Positions 29,701-38,384 of a stretch of DNA of 44,406 nucleotides are shown here, piece by piece. The DNA comes from Chrysochromulina tobinii (taxonomy: Eukaryota > Haptophyta > Prymnesiales > Chrysochromulinaceae). Numbering within the stretch: the stretch's first letter is position 1; each line of letters opens with the position of its first letter. The stretch lies in assembly GCA_001275005.1 (NCBI GenBank), contig JWZX01003019.1, positions 1-44,406 of the forward strand, written 5' to 3'. Made by a program: the position numbers and the translations under genes. The notes under the pieces are model-generated. The model had not been told where the DNA came from, ran no database searches, and worked only from the letters and a program-made list of their open reading frames with translations.

Positions 29701-31220
29701 TCAGCGCCAATGCGCCCAAGCGGCGCGCGTTTGACGAAGCCCTCGAGGAGCAGCGTCGGGTGCGTCGGGAGGCCGTGCGCGCGCTGATCGCGGAGCGTGA
29801 GGACGGGGCAGCGGCGAGCGGCGCGCTACGCGCCACGGCGCTCGAGGCGCGCACGGACGCAGCGAGATCTGAGCTCGACAAGGGCAATCGTGAGTTCAGC
29901 GCCAAGCTCGACGAGAAGATCGCTGCGGCGCGGCTGCGGCTCGAGCCGGCGCGTAAGCGGCTCGCAGCCTCGAAGCGCTCATGTGCGGCGGAGCTGCTCG
30001 CCGGGCTGGTGGAGGAGTCTGAGGAGGCGTCCTTGGGTCTCGTCAGATACAATCTCAAGGCCAAGGAGGCCAAGGAGGCGGCGTGGGCTCGGCGGGTGGA
30101 GGCGCTCGTGAGAGCGCACGAGGCCGAGGCGGCCGAGCTCGCCGCAACCCGCGCGAGCTTGCTCGAGCATCTCTCGCACCAGAGCGGTTGGGCCGACGGC
30201 TTCGTGCCTACCCTCGTGGCCGTCGGGGCGCTGGGTGAGCCGCCAGCGCCGCCGCCGCCCTTCCCGCCATCCAAGCCCGCGCGCGAGATCACCGACGAGC
30301 TCCGAGATCTCAATCTCCCCGAGGGGATCGACGAACCCCGACTCCCGCGGTTGAGCTCCAACCCTCTGCCCACCGCCTCGGCGCGCGCGCGGGCGGCGTT
30401 TGTGAAGCGGCCGCTGCTCCTGAGCGCGCTCGCGCCGCGCTCGATCCCGGCGGCCAAACCGCGCCCGCCCGCGCCTCTCGAGCCGGTGGACGTGAACGCG
30501 GTGCTCGAGGAGCTCGGCACGGCGCTCCAACTCGACGGCAGCGACAAGGGCGGCGGCGCTCACGGCGGCGCGTGGGTGTGGGAGCGCGCGTCGCTGGAGC
30601 GCGCGCGAGCGCTGCATGCGCCGCTCTCCCGCGCGCGCGCGCCCCGTGCGCCGTCGCTCCCGCCTGAGGAGGACCTCTCGCCCGAGGCGCTCCGCGCAGC
30701 GGCTGTCAAGGCCGCGACGACGGCCGAGGGCGAGACGGAGGATGCGAAGCTCGCGCGCGAGATCGCGCAGCTCGAGCGGCACGTGGAGCAGCGTGCGGCC
30801 CAGAAGCGTGCCCTCGAGGCCCAGGCGGCGGAGCGCGTCAAGGCTCAGCGGTTCGCGCAGCTCGCGGCGGCGCGTGAGCGTGCGGAGGCGGAGCTCACAC
30901 AGGCCCAGCAGGCTTTCGAGCGCGAGGAGTACAGCATGCAGGAGCTGACGGCCCAGGCCAAAGCGATGGCGGTCGCGCGGATACAGGACCGAATGCGCGC
31001 CGAGGCGGCCGCCAATGGCGGCGTGGCCGCGCGCATCTGGTCCGAGGCGCTGTTGCGTCGTCAGTCCGAGGAGGCGAGGAGCCACGGGCGACGGCTCCGG
31101 CACGAGGCCCACGCGGCGGCGAGCAGCACGCTCGGCGAGCGCGGCGAGGCGTCCAAGGAGCAGCTCGCGAGTATGCGCGAGCTCATGGCCACGCTGAGCG
31201 CCATCGCCGAGGAGCACTAG
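26728..31220 (+). CDS. C2-like domain plus very long coiled-coil protein
   Basis: The exons are 26728-27552 and 27705-31220, joined in phase 0 (QWQ/VTI), giving 1,446 residues. Residues about 1-135 resemble a C2 beta-sandwich: ALAVKVVGALNIEASYEAFHVVVHLQ, then WNEELVLPIS, then EVASVLFELQG, and a final SRLLVRLLHVD. It lacks the usual Asp calcium ligands, so lipid or protein binding without calcium is more likely. Almost all the rest is Ala/Glu/Arg-rich coiled coil. A Pro-rich break lies near 30235-30300 (GEPPAPPPPFPPSKPA). The design resembles basal-body, ciliary or vesicle-tethering scaffolds, but no orthologue is identified. Confidence 0.8.
27553..27704 (+). other. phase-0 intron with decamer minisatellite
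   Basis: The donor is TGGCAG|GTGAGA and the acceptor GGTCGCAG|GTGACA. It is 152 nt long. From about 27559 to 27625 it holds a tandem array of GCCTCTGAGG, ACCTCTGATG and similar units, followed by GACCAGACCT repeats. It carries stops in frame with exon 1. Confidence 0.92.
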
Positions 31221-31621
31221 AGCGTATAGCCGCTGAAGTTCAGAGATGGAGGAGAGCCAGAGGCAGCAAAGGCACAAGGCGCCGCATGAGCACCGCAGGC
31301 TCGGGGTCCACGCCTGATTGCCCCACGGAGCGACGGCACTCGGGCGACGACGCCGGCACGCCGCGCGGTCCAGCGGTCCGGCGCGGGTGCCTGCGCCGCT
31401 TAGGCGCCGCGCTGGGCCTCGGGCGCCGCTCGCGACCCGCGCCGCCGTGTTGCGCCTTCCGGGCTCGCGGTTGGTCGGCCTTGCGCGCGATCGAGCCGTC
31501 GCGTCGTCGTAATCGACGGTAATGTGCAGGTAATGAAACCTAAGCTGCAGGATCCACGGTGCTATTTCCGGAGAGGCACACATGCTCCACGTATACTGAT
31601 ACTGGCAGCATGCGAGTGGCC
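31221..31621. other. convergent intergenic region
   Basis: No gene is seen. It probably holds 3' UTRs of the coiled-coil gene (plus) and the hypothetical gene (minus). Confidence 0.4.
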
Positions 31622-32200
31622 TCAGGCTATCCTCCGAGGTATGCTGCGGTACCGAGAGCCAAACGGTCTGTAATCCACGTCCGGACTTCTCCTCGGCCCC
31701 GTCGCGGCCCCGATCTTCTCGTCGCTCGAGTCCGAGCCCGAATCATCCGAGTCCAAACGGTCGAGCTTTTCGAGCGTGCCGCGCATTCTGGAGATCATGA
31801 AGTTGAGCGGCGCGCCGCTGCCCGGCCCTACGTGCGGCCCTACGAGCGAGTTCTGAGCCAGACGGGCTCCGGTCGCAAACACCGCCTGCTGATCGGGACG
31901 CACGTATCGCAGGATGTGCCGCGGAGGATCGGAGCTTACGGGAATATGGACAATGTGACATTCCGTGCCGACTTGGCGCAGCGATGCGGCGAGCTGCGGC
32001 TGACGTTGCGTGGCAAGGTAGGCGGGGTCGTTGTAGGGAACCCTCGGCTGCGGAGGCGGCGGTGGCGGCGGCGGCGGCAGCGTCGGCGGCGACTGCGCTC
32101 TTCGGACAAACTCCTGGTCGGTGTCCAGGGTCTCCCACATCGCGGAGGCGCTCACGGACGACGCGCCTTCAGAGGTGGCCCAGCTCAGTGGACGGTGCAT
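31622..32200 (-). CDS. hypothetical protein with polyproline run and acidic Ser-Asp tail
   Basis: The 192-residue protein starts at ATG 32200 (MHRPLSWATSEG); the frame upstream lacks an ATG. A Pro run (LPPPPPPPPPQPRVPYNDP) suggests binding to profilin, SH3 or WW partners. The middle reads ECHIVHIPVSSDPPRHILRYVRPDQQAVFATG, which has the look of a folded strand-rich segment. The C-terminal part reads LNFMISRMRGTLEKLDRLDSDDSGSDSSDEK, an amphipathic helix followed by a CK2-like acidic stretch. It is divergent from the NF-Y fusion with a 205-bp gap. Family not recognised; the gene is supported mainly by composition and position. Confidence 0.5.
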   Translation of the reverse strand: MHRPLSWATSEGASSVSASAMWETLDTDQEFVRRAQSPPTLPPPPPPPPPQPRVPYNDPAYLATQRQPQLAASLRQVGTECHIVHIPVSSDPPRHILRYVRPDQQAVFATGARLAQNSLVGPHVGPGSGAPLNFMISRMRGTLEKLDRLDSDDSGSDSSDEKIGAATGPRRSPDVDYRPFGSRYRSIPRRIA

Positions 32201-32405
32201 GAGCCGACTCCTGTCGTGAAGAACGAAACCGTCTTCCACGCCGCCGGCGACCCGAACTCAAGACGTTGTGTGTGCACTTCGAATGGCTATTCGACTTCAG
32301 TCTACCTGCAATGTAACTTTCTGTCAAACTTGCGGATTGGTCGGGCGAGTCGGCACGGCACCTCGACAGTCTACACGTGCACGCGTGGCACAAACGCGTT
32401 TTGCC
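32201..32405. promoter_or_regulatory. bidirectional promoter with an inverted CCAAT box
   Basis: It lies between divergent starts at 32200 and 32406. ATTGG at 32336-32340 (sense GACCAATCCG on the minus strand) fits the NF-Y consensus core RRCCAATSR closely, 66 bp before the ATG of the NF-Y fusion. A chance match in 205 bp is quite possible. Confidence 0.4.
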
Positions 32406-34360
32406 ATGGCGCGTGAGCTTCTACAAGTCCGTGCCTCTGATGGCGTAACTATCGACCATCAATCCTCGAGCGTGCCGCTGTTGCAACTTCGTGAGCCCGT
32501 GACGCTGGCGTGCGGGCACAATTTTGAGCTGGCGCTCTTGAAGGCACACTTTAGGGCGGGCGCCCACCAATGTCCGGGCTGCGGCGCGCTCGTAGGCATC
32601 GAGGCGGACGAGCTCAGGATCAACGCCGAAGTCCTGCATTTGATCCTGAAGCTGCGGCCGCCGCCGCCGCCTCCACCGGTACCGGGGGCGCAGCCATTGC
32701 AGGTGGTGGCGGGGGACTTGGCTGCGGGCACGGAGAGCCCGTCGCGCGCGGACGCTGCGGCTGCGGCAGTTCTCGCCGGTGTTGCAATGTCGACCGTCGC
32801 CGCTGTCGACCGCAGCTCCAACCTTCGCAGCAGCTTCGGAACCGGCGCTGCCGGCGCCACCTGTGCGCCCTCTCTGCCTCTGGTCGTCAGGGTCGACTCG
32901 GGCAGTAACAAGGGCATGTCGCCGCTTGCGTCGCGCGTGCGTACCGGCCTCCCAACTTCGTACCCCTTTTGCCGCGACTCGGCCCAGGTGGAGGCCGTGA
33001 CGGCGACGTACTTCGCGCGGCAGCTCACGGCGGTCATCGCCCGTAGTCATCAGGGCGAGGCGCTCAGCGAGCTGCCGATCTCGCTGACGAAACGCGTGAT
33101 GAAGCAGGATGCGGTCAACATGCATTTGCGTATGGTGAGCGCCGAGGCCGTCGACTTGATGGCCTGCGGCAACGAGCTCTTCATAGGGCTGGTCACCGAA
33201 CTGGCATGGCATGTGTCCACGTTGCCGGGCAAGCGCGTGACCGTCGACTTACGCGACCTGCAGGTGGGCTGAGTGCCCCAGAGTGCTTCTGAGCGCCCCT
33301 GAGTGCTTCTCTGAGTGCCCCTGAGTGCTTCTGAGTGCCCCTGAGTGCCTCTGAGTGCCCCTGAGTGCTTCCGAGCGCCTCTGAGTGCCTCTCTGAGTGC
33401 CTCTCTGAGTGCCTCCCATGGTTGCCTCTCGCGAGCTTCAGAATGCGGTCAGCTCGACGAGCAAGCTCGACTTTTTGTACGAATTCTCCCTCCAGAGCGA
33501 CCTGCGCGCCGCCGAGTCGCCAGACGGTGGGAGGAGCGTCGAGGAGCAGTTGCGAGCGTTCGACACGCATCGCGAACGCTCGCCAGCTGCCTCGCATCCG
33601 CGCGCGACGCGAGGAGAAGGCCCACGCGCTTGCCAGTGGCAAACTTTCCGGCCGCTCGCATGCATCTCGTCGGCTGCATGCAATGAAACGGCAGCGTGGG
33701 CTTGGGGGGCGCTTCCTCGGGCGTGCTGAGGAAGATGCCGTCCAGATGCTCGTTGGGCAGGGGAGCGATGATGGATCGCTGTCCGCCCTCCGGCGTCTTG
33801 ACAGCGCTGCAAGCTGCGCGAGTGACGCATCGGCCGCAACGTTGGGCAACGGTGCTCAAGATGGTTCGTTCACATGCAAGATGGGGGCGCCGTTGCCGGG
33901 GGCGACATTGCTGGCCGCCGCCGCCGCTGCCACCTGGACGGTCGCGCCCGGCATGGCGCCCGGCTCACCAATGACCCTCGGCGTGCCACGCGCCGAGTTG
34001 AGCTCGTCGGTACCGGTGCATGCTCAGGCCGTCTCCTCGCTCAAGCGCGACCATGCGCATCTCTGCCCGACTTGGGAGGGCCGAGAGGGCGCTCGGGACG
34101 GCGCTCGGGGCGGCGCTCGGGACTGCGCTCGGGACGGCGCTCGCCCGACTTGGGAGGGCCGAGAGGGGGAAGGCTCAGGGGCTAGCATGCCTCTGGCTAG
34201 CGTGCCTCTGGCTGGTGTTGTGCGCAGCCGTCTGCGTGAGAGCGTGCTGAGCGTCCCGGCGCACGACGACGCTGCTCACGACGACGCTGCGCACGAAGTT
34301 CTGACGATCCTCTCCCGTGTGTCGAGTGATCCCGGGCCGTCGACGAGCTACGCAACGGCG

Positions 34361-34396
<36 letters not shown>

Positions 34397-35167
34397 GCGG
34401 CGGCAGTGGTGGCGAAGGCAAGCGCACCAAGGCAAGCGCATGGCGGACCCCGTTTTGAGAGAACAGGCTGCTCGTGGCAATCCCTCGGCGCCGAAAGGGC
34501 GGCTGGGTCCACTGTGGGCGCGCTCGGCGTGCTCGCGGCGGGCGCATTGTATGAGCAACAGCAGCAGCAGCAGCAGCAGCACCGCCATCAGCAGCATCAG
34601 CAGCATCAGCAGCACCAGCAGCACCAGCAGCACCAGCAGCACCAGCAGCACCAGCAGCACCAGCAGCACCAGCAGCACCAGCAGCACCAGCAGCACCAGC
34701 AGCACCAGCAGCACCAGCTCAGCGGCGGCGGCGGCAGCCCGGCTTCTCAGGTCGACCGTGAGCGATCTGTATTCCCACTCGCGAATGTGACACGTGTCAT
34801 GGGTCAGAATCTGCCCGCGGGCACGAAGATCTCCAAGGAGGCCAAGGAGGCCATGTGCGAGATGGCCGTTGAGCTCACGGCCTTTGTCTCGATGGAAGCA
34901 GCCATGCTCGCCGCGCACGAGTCCTCGCGCTCGATCTCGGCCGAGTGCCTCCTCGATGCCTTCAAGAGGCTCGACCTCGGGAGCTTCGCGCCGCCGCTCC
35001 AGATGTGGTTGGTAGGGCGCGCCGTGAAGGCTGAGCCCCAGATGATGCCTGATGCGGCAGCCAACTACACGGCGTCCGCTGTGGCCGATCTGCTCTTTAC
35101 CGAAGTGGAGGATGACGTGAATCAGAACGTCTATCATGACGCGGCCCCTGCCAGGGCCATGGGCTGA
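32406..35167 (+). CDS. single-locus NF-Y: RING/U-box-like - NF-YC - NF-YA - NF-YB fusion
   Basis: NF-Y is the trimeric CCAAT-box transcription factor. Exon 1 (32406-33263, 286 residues) has a RING/U-box-like module at about 23-85 (EPVTLACGHNF, CPGCGALVG) and an NF-YC histone fold from about 195 (ELPISLTKRVMKQ, LRMVSAEAVDLMA, ELFIGLVTELAW). Exon 2 (from 33442) completes the fold with NAVSSTSKLDFLYEF, aligning without gaps to NF-YC. NF-YA follows at 33566-33721: ANARQLPRIRARR is the NF-YB/C-binding helix, and HASRRLHAMKRQRGLGGRF the DNA-binding part. The same frame continues through low complexity and a Gln-His tract to an NF-YB fold at 34772-35011 (FPLANVTRVMGQNLP, KISKEAKEAMCEMAVELTAF). NF-YC is in frame 1, NF-YA/B in frame 2, so a +1 change near 33477-33568 is required. 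As one chain it is about 860 residues. Confidence 0.85.
33264..33441 (+). other. phase-0 intron inside the NF-YC histone fold, with decamer minisatellite
   Basis: The donor is CTGCAG|GTGGGC and the acceptor GCTTCAG|AATGCG. Its 178 nt hold a long GCCTCTGAGT/GCCCCTGAGT array at about 33268-33417. Splicing joins VDLRDLQ to NAVSSTSKLDFL, restoring the last NF-YC helix at the exact spacing of the family. Confidence 0.93.
34556..34718 (+). repeat. CAG and CAGCAGCAC repeat coding a Gln-His tract
   Basis: A pure CAG run is followed by about 14 nine-base CAGCAGCAC-type units (Gln-Gln-His). It lies between NF-YA and NF-YB. Gln-rich regions are typical activation domains of NF-YA and NF-YC in animals. 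The tract is likely length-variable. Confidence 0.92.
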
Positions 35168-35620
35168 GGTCGCCGGAGGAACGCGCCTCAACCAATGCAC
35201 GAGGGGAGGCACAGGTCAGGCGAGAGGTAATGCGCCCTCCTCTGAGCATGAACGTTTCTCGAGGGTGCCGATGGGGGGGGGGGGCGCGACTGCCGCACCA
35301 CGGAACGTAACGCGCAGGGGAGTGCCGTATCATATGTATACGTGTTCGGACGCCCACGCCAGACGCGCGCGGCACCACCGGAGTGTTGACGAGACCACAG
35401 CACCGCGCACGACAGTGGCGCGGTAACCGCGGTGCGGCGTGCAGTGTGGCCCGCGGCCGTCACCGGACACCGCCCGCCGGGCGATCGCACCAAACCCATT
35501 GCGTTACCGTCGCTTATTATTGCGATGTAGAGCCGACCGGCGCGCCCCGGTGTACCGCACGCGCGGTGTCGGGGTATGCCAAAAGAGTCAGACGCTCCAA
35601 CCCTAACTCTAACCCTATCC
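35168..35620. other. convergent intergenic region with G-run and telomere-like tract
   Basis: A run of about ten G lies near 35273-35284. At about 35597-35626 there is a degenerate (CCCTAA)n tract that reaches the stop codon of the minus-strand gene at 35621. No gene is seen between them. Confidence 0.5.
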
Positions 35621-35626
35621 CTAACC
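35597..35626 (-). repeat. interstitial telomere-like tract (TTAGGG variants)
   Basis: Read on the minus strand it contains GGTTAGGGATAGGG followed by TTAGAGTTAGGG, about four hexamer units with two substitutions. The TAG stop codon of the membrane-protein gene is the TAG of the first GGTTAG. The tract is not at a sequence end. Confidence 0.8.
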
Positions 35627-36406
35627 ATAAAGGCGTACAATAAGAGCAACAGAAACAGCCAAAGCCATCGCACGTAGACCGGGCGCAGCTCTCACCGTCA
35701 GGCTTCGGGAGGATGTTGGAGCCAGACCAGACGTCATGGTACCCCACGCCCTTCTGATCGCCTCGTTCGTAGTATTGTACGCCTTATCGAGGGCGTCTTT
35801 CGATGTCTCGATCGACTCGTCCGCGGCCTTGCGAATCTGCTCGAGAGCGCGGCCGTCCCTTTCAGCGCGTTCGATCTGTTCGAAAACGGCACTCGTCATG
35901 TTGGCAATGTCTTCTGCGGCTCTGGTCGAGGACCTTTTTATATCCTCCAGCTTGCTGCAGAAGGCCCCGGACGCGACCGCGAGGGTGCCAGCGAGCGGAA
36001 GCCCCTGCTTGAGGATGCTGAGGAGCTGCCCACGGGCTCCAAGGCTTTGGAGTGTCGCGAAGAGAGATTCCTTCTCAACATTGGGAAAGGTCGCTTGCCA
36101 GGCGGCTGCAGCGCTCTCAGCTTCGACGCCACCCTCGGCGAACCCGAAAGCGGGAATGATGGCAGCAACGGCAGCGAGCAGTGCGGTACCACTGAGCGCC
36201 ACGCCTGCCATTTCATACAGGCACACTGGTGGAACGGTGAAATTGAAATCGAGTTCCATCATCATGAGTTCATCCTCGAGTTCCGTCTGGCTTGATTTGA
36301 TGCAGGCATACACGACGGCCGATGCGCATGCGATGCCCAGGAGCGTGACCCACAGTGCCGATGGTTGATTCCTCGTTGGCCGAGCGAGAAGAGGTTCCGA
36401 TAACAT
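35621..36406 (-). CDS. membrane protein with coiled-coil region, function unknown
   Basis: The 261-residue protein starts at ATG 36406 (MLSEPLLARPTR). It has membrane helices at about 20-40 (ALWVTLLGIACASAVVYAC), 65-90 (MAGVALSGTALLAAVAAIIPAFG), about 135-150 (PLAGTLAVASGAF) and the last residues (ALAVSVALIVRLYG). Between the third and the last lies a long helical segment with repeated charged residues (CSKLEDIKRSSTRAAEDIA, EQIERAERDGRALEQIRKAADESIETSKDALDKA) like a methyl-accepting or apolipophorin-type coiled coil. Family not recognised. The stop codon lies in a telomere-like repeat, so the natural C-terminus may have been altered. A CTTGA tract lies upstream. Confidence 0.6.
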   Translation of the reverse strand: MLSEPLLARPTRNQPSALWVTLLGIACASAVVYACIKSSQTELEDELMMMELDFNFTVPPVCLYEMAGVALSGTALLAAVAAIIPAFGFAEGGVEAESAAAAWQATFPNVEKESLFATLQSLGARGQLLSILKQGLPLAGTLAVASGAFCSKLEDIKRSSTRAAEDIANMTSAVFEQIERAERDGRALEQIRKAADESIETSKDALDKAYNTTNEAIRRAWGTMTSGLAPTSSRSLTVRAAPGLRAMALAVSVALIVRLYG

Positions 36407-36802
36407 CAAAGGACGTGCCCGCTCCACACACGCACCCTGGAGGGGAACATCATGATGTTTCGCCCGACGGCAAGGCAAGTCTGCAAGGCAAGTCAAGTCA
36501 AGTCAATGACCACCACTTTGTGAAACTGCGGAAACCATTTACTAGCAGGCTTTTGCCGGGTCTACGACTAGTACATAAGTACGATGTAACGGTACGCAGA
36601 CCGGTACGATACTCTAGGCGTCCTAGGGGGGTTCCGGCGGGTTCGGGGTTCCAATCGCGCCAAACGCGGAAACGCGAACCGCCCCCGCGCCCCGGTGCAT
36701 ACGGCCCCTGGGGTCAACGCCGACCGATGGCGTCGCCCGCCCCTCGTTAGGTACGGTTCAAGGTACGGTCCGGTGAGACAAAAGACAAAGACTTTTCTAC
36801 GA
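36407..36802. other. intergenic region with CTTGA/CTTGC tract
   Basis: The tract at 36471-36507 reads, in minus-strand sense, TTGACTTGACTTGACTTGCC and further CTTGC units, 65-101 bases upstream of the ATG at 36406. The rest (36510-36802) shows no coding frame and lies downstream of the RRP45 stop. Confidence 0.5.
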
Positions 36803-37473
36803 CTACGATGCAGTGCCTGGGTCGAATACAGACCGAACCGTGACCGTCTCCTCCTCGTCGTCATCGTCACCCATGGTGGCGGCGGCAGTGGTGGCTCGCT
36901 TCTTGCGCTTCTTTTTACGATCCGAGCGGCTCGGCTCCGCCGCTGCATCCGCACGCTCCGCCGCCTTCTCCACCTCTGCCTCTGCCTCTGCCTCCGCTGG
37001 CTCCGCTGCCTCCGCACCATTCTGCGCCGCCGGCACTAATGGCACTGATGCCTCTGCCACTGCCTCCGCACCATCCGTCGCCGCCGGCACTGATGGCGGC
37101 GGCGGCGCTGATGGCGGCGGCGCTGACGGCGGCGGCGGCACACCGAGAGGCACGAGTGTCAGGGGAGGAAGGGCCATGGCGCCGAGGGTACGGCGCGCCT
37201 TGCGCCCAGTGCGCCGGAGTGTCTCCGCTGCCGCCGCGAGCCGCGCCGCGTGCTGTGCCAGCACCTCCTCGAGCGCAATCAAGCGCTCAGGGACAAGCGC
37301 CGCCGCGTGGCGGATGGCTTCGAGGAGGCGCGCAGGGGCGACCGGCAGGCCGCCTGGCTTGTGGAGCGCGCAGAGCTCCTGATGCTGGTTGAGCACCACC
37401 GTCAGCCTTCCCTCGAGCACCAGCTCCTCGCGATCGGACGGATCCACTACGGATAGCATCTCCGCCGACGCGC

Positions 37474-37504
<31 letters not shown>

Positions 37505-38152
37505 GCCACCGCCGCTGCCGCCGCCGCTTCCGCCGCGGAAGAAGCCGAGGCTGACTGCAACAGGCGTGTGGTGGAAGACGAGCGGCGTCGGCTCGCCTTG
37601 ATCCATCGAGAGCACCGATGCACTCGCCTCGTCACCCACGCCGCTCACCGACACGGGTGGCAGGCGCAGGTGGCGCAGTGCCACGAGCGCCGCAAAGGTG
37701 GCGGCGTCTGTCAGGTTGCCGCGGTCGTCGATCACAGTCACATCGGTGCGCACCGACCATACGTGCTTGCTCGCGACGACGCACAGCGACTCAACGTCGA
37801 TTGCCTGGCTCATGCGCAGCGCGCGGTCGAGGAGCCTCGACATCTCGACTGCTGCCTCGGGCGGCCGCCCTGCCTCGAAGGCGGGTGAGGCCATCGGCGA
37901 GAACTCGACGAAGAACTGAAGCACGCCTTCAGCCGGCCGGTCGGGATACGGCTCCACCAACTCAGCAGTCGCGACAGCAAGCACCTGCGTTGCACCCAAC
38001 TTCACCTGCACACTTCCTGCCACGGAACCGAGCGCCACCAGAAGAGGGCGCGCCTCGAGCGGCCGCCGGCCGTCGACACGCAAGCCGGAGGCGAGCGCGT
38101 TCGTGATGAATCGGGACTCTGAGGTCGATATGAGCGGCGGCGCGTGCTGCAT
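36803..38152 (-). CDS. RRP45: exosome core subunit RRP45/EXOSC9 (RNase PH-like)
   Basis: The 449-residue protein starts at MQHAPPLISTSESRFITNAL, matching the short N-terminal helix of RRP45. RNase PH domain 1 follows: LASGLRVDGRRPLEARPL, then VQVKLGATQVLAVATAELVEPYPDRP, then FFVEFSPMASPAFE, then EMSRLLDRALRMSQAID and VWSVRTDVTVIDDRGNLTDAA. RNase PH domain 2 follows (PLVFHHTPVAVSLGFF, VDPSDREELVLEGRLTVVLN), interrupted by a Gly-rich insert. The C-terminal 170 residues are helical, then Ala/Pro/Glu-rich, and end near a KKKRKKR basic motif that may direct it to the nucleus. In the exosome, RRP45 is a non-catalytic ring subunit for 3'-5' RNA decay. Length matches human EXOSC9 (439). Confidence 0.93.
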
Positions 38153-38384
38153 TTGTTCCGCTCGTGGCAAAAAAGGCGACGTCGCCACACCCTGCAACGC
38201 TTTTTTGGAAAGTAACCTGGTAGGGCCTCAGGTGCCACATGCAGACGTCCCACGCGAAATGCCAAAAGTGTGTCGCGTTACGCCCACAAAGGCGCGTCGT
38301 CGACCGCCTGAATTGTAAGGGCGGATCGCGAACCGCCCCTTGACGCTTGAGCGCTACGCGTTTCGAGGCGAGCCGGGCTCGACG
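38153..38384. promoter_or_regulatory. bidirectional promoter region
   Basis: It separates RRP45 (minus, ATG 38152) from the methyltransferase-like gene (plus, ATG 38385). A T/A-rich patch with TTTTTTGG lies near 38200. No named box is recognised. Confidence 0.4.

Noticed and set aside
27518-31583. Long minus-strand open frames (379 and 534 codons) opposite the C2/coiled-coil gene
   Set aside because: They are Ser/Arg-rich or Leu/Arg-rich mirror images of Ala/Glu/Arg codons in a GC-rich coding strand. They match no domain and overlap a well-supported gene.
33264-33441. Possible CRISPR-like array
   Set aside because: The units are about 10 bases, directly abutting and degenerate. There are no unique spacers, and the array lies in a spliceosomal intron of a eukaryotic gene.
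33730-35167. Treating NF-YA/NF-YB as an unrelated gene downstream of NF-YC
   Set aside because: The NF-YC exon and the NF-YA/B frame overlap over about 290 bases with no space for a promoter or terminator. A single gene is the simpler reading, though cDNA is needed.
34175-35212. 345-codon minus-strand frame with Leu-Val-Leu repeats
   Set aside because: It is the antisense reading of the CAGCAGCAC repeat and the NF-YB fold.
35597-35626. Chromosome end
   Set aside because: The telomere-like tract is short, degenerate and flanked by genes on both sides.
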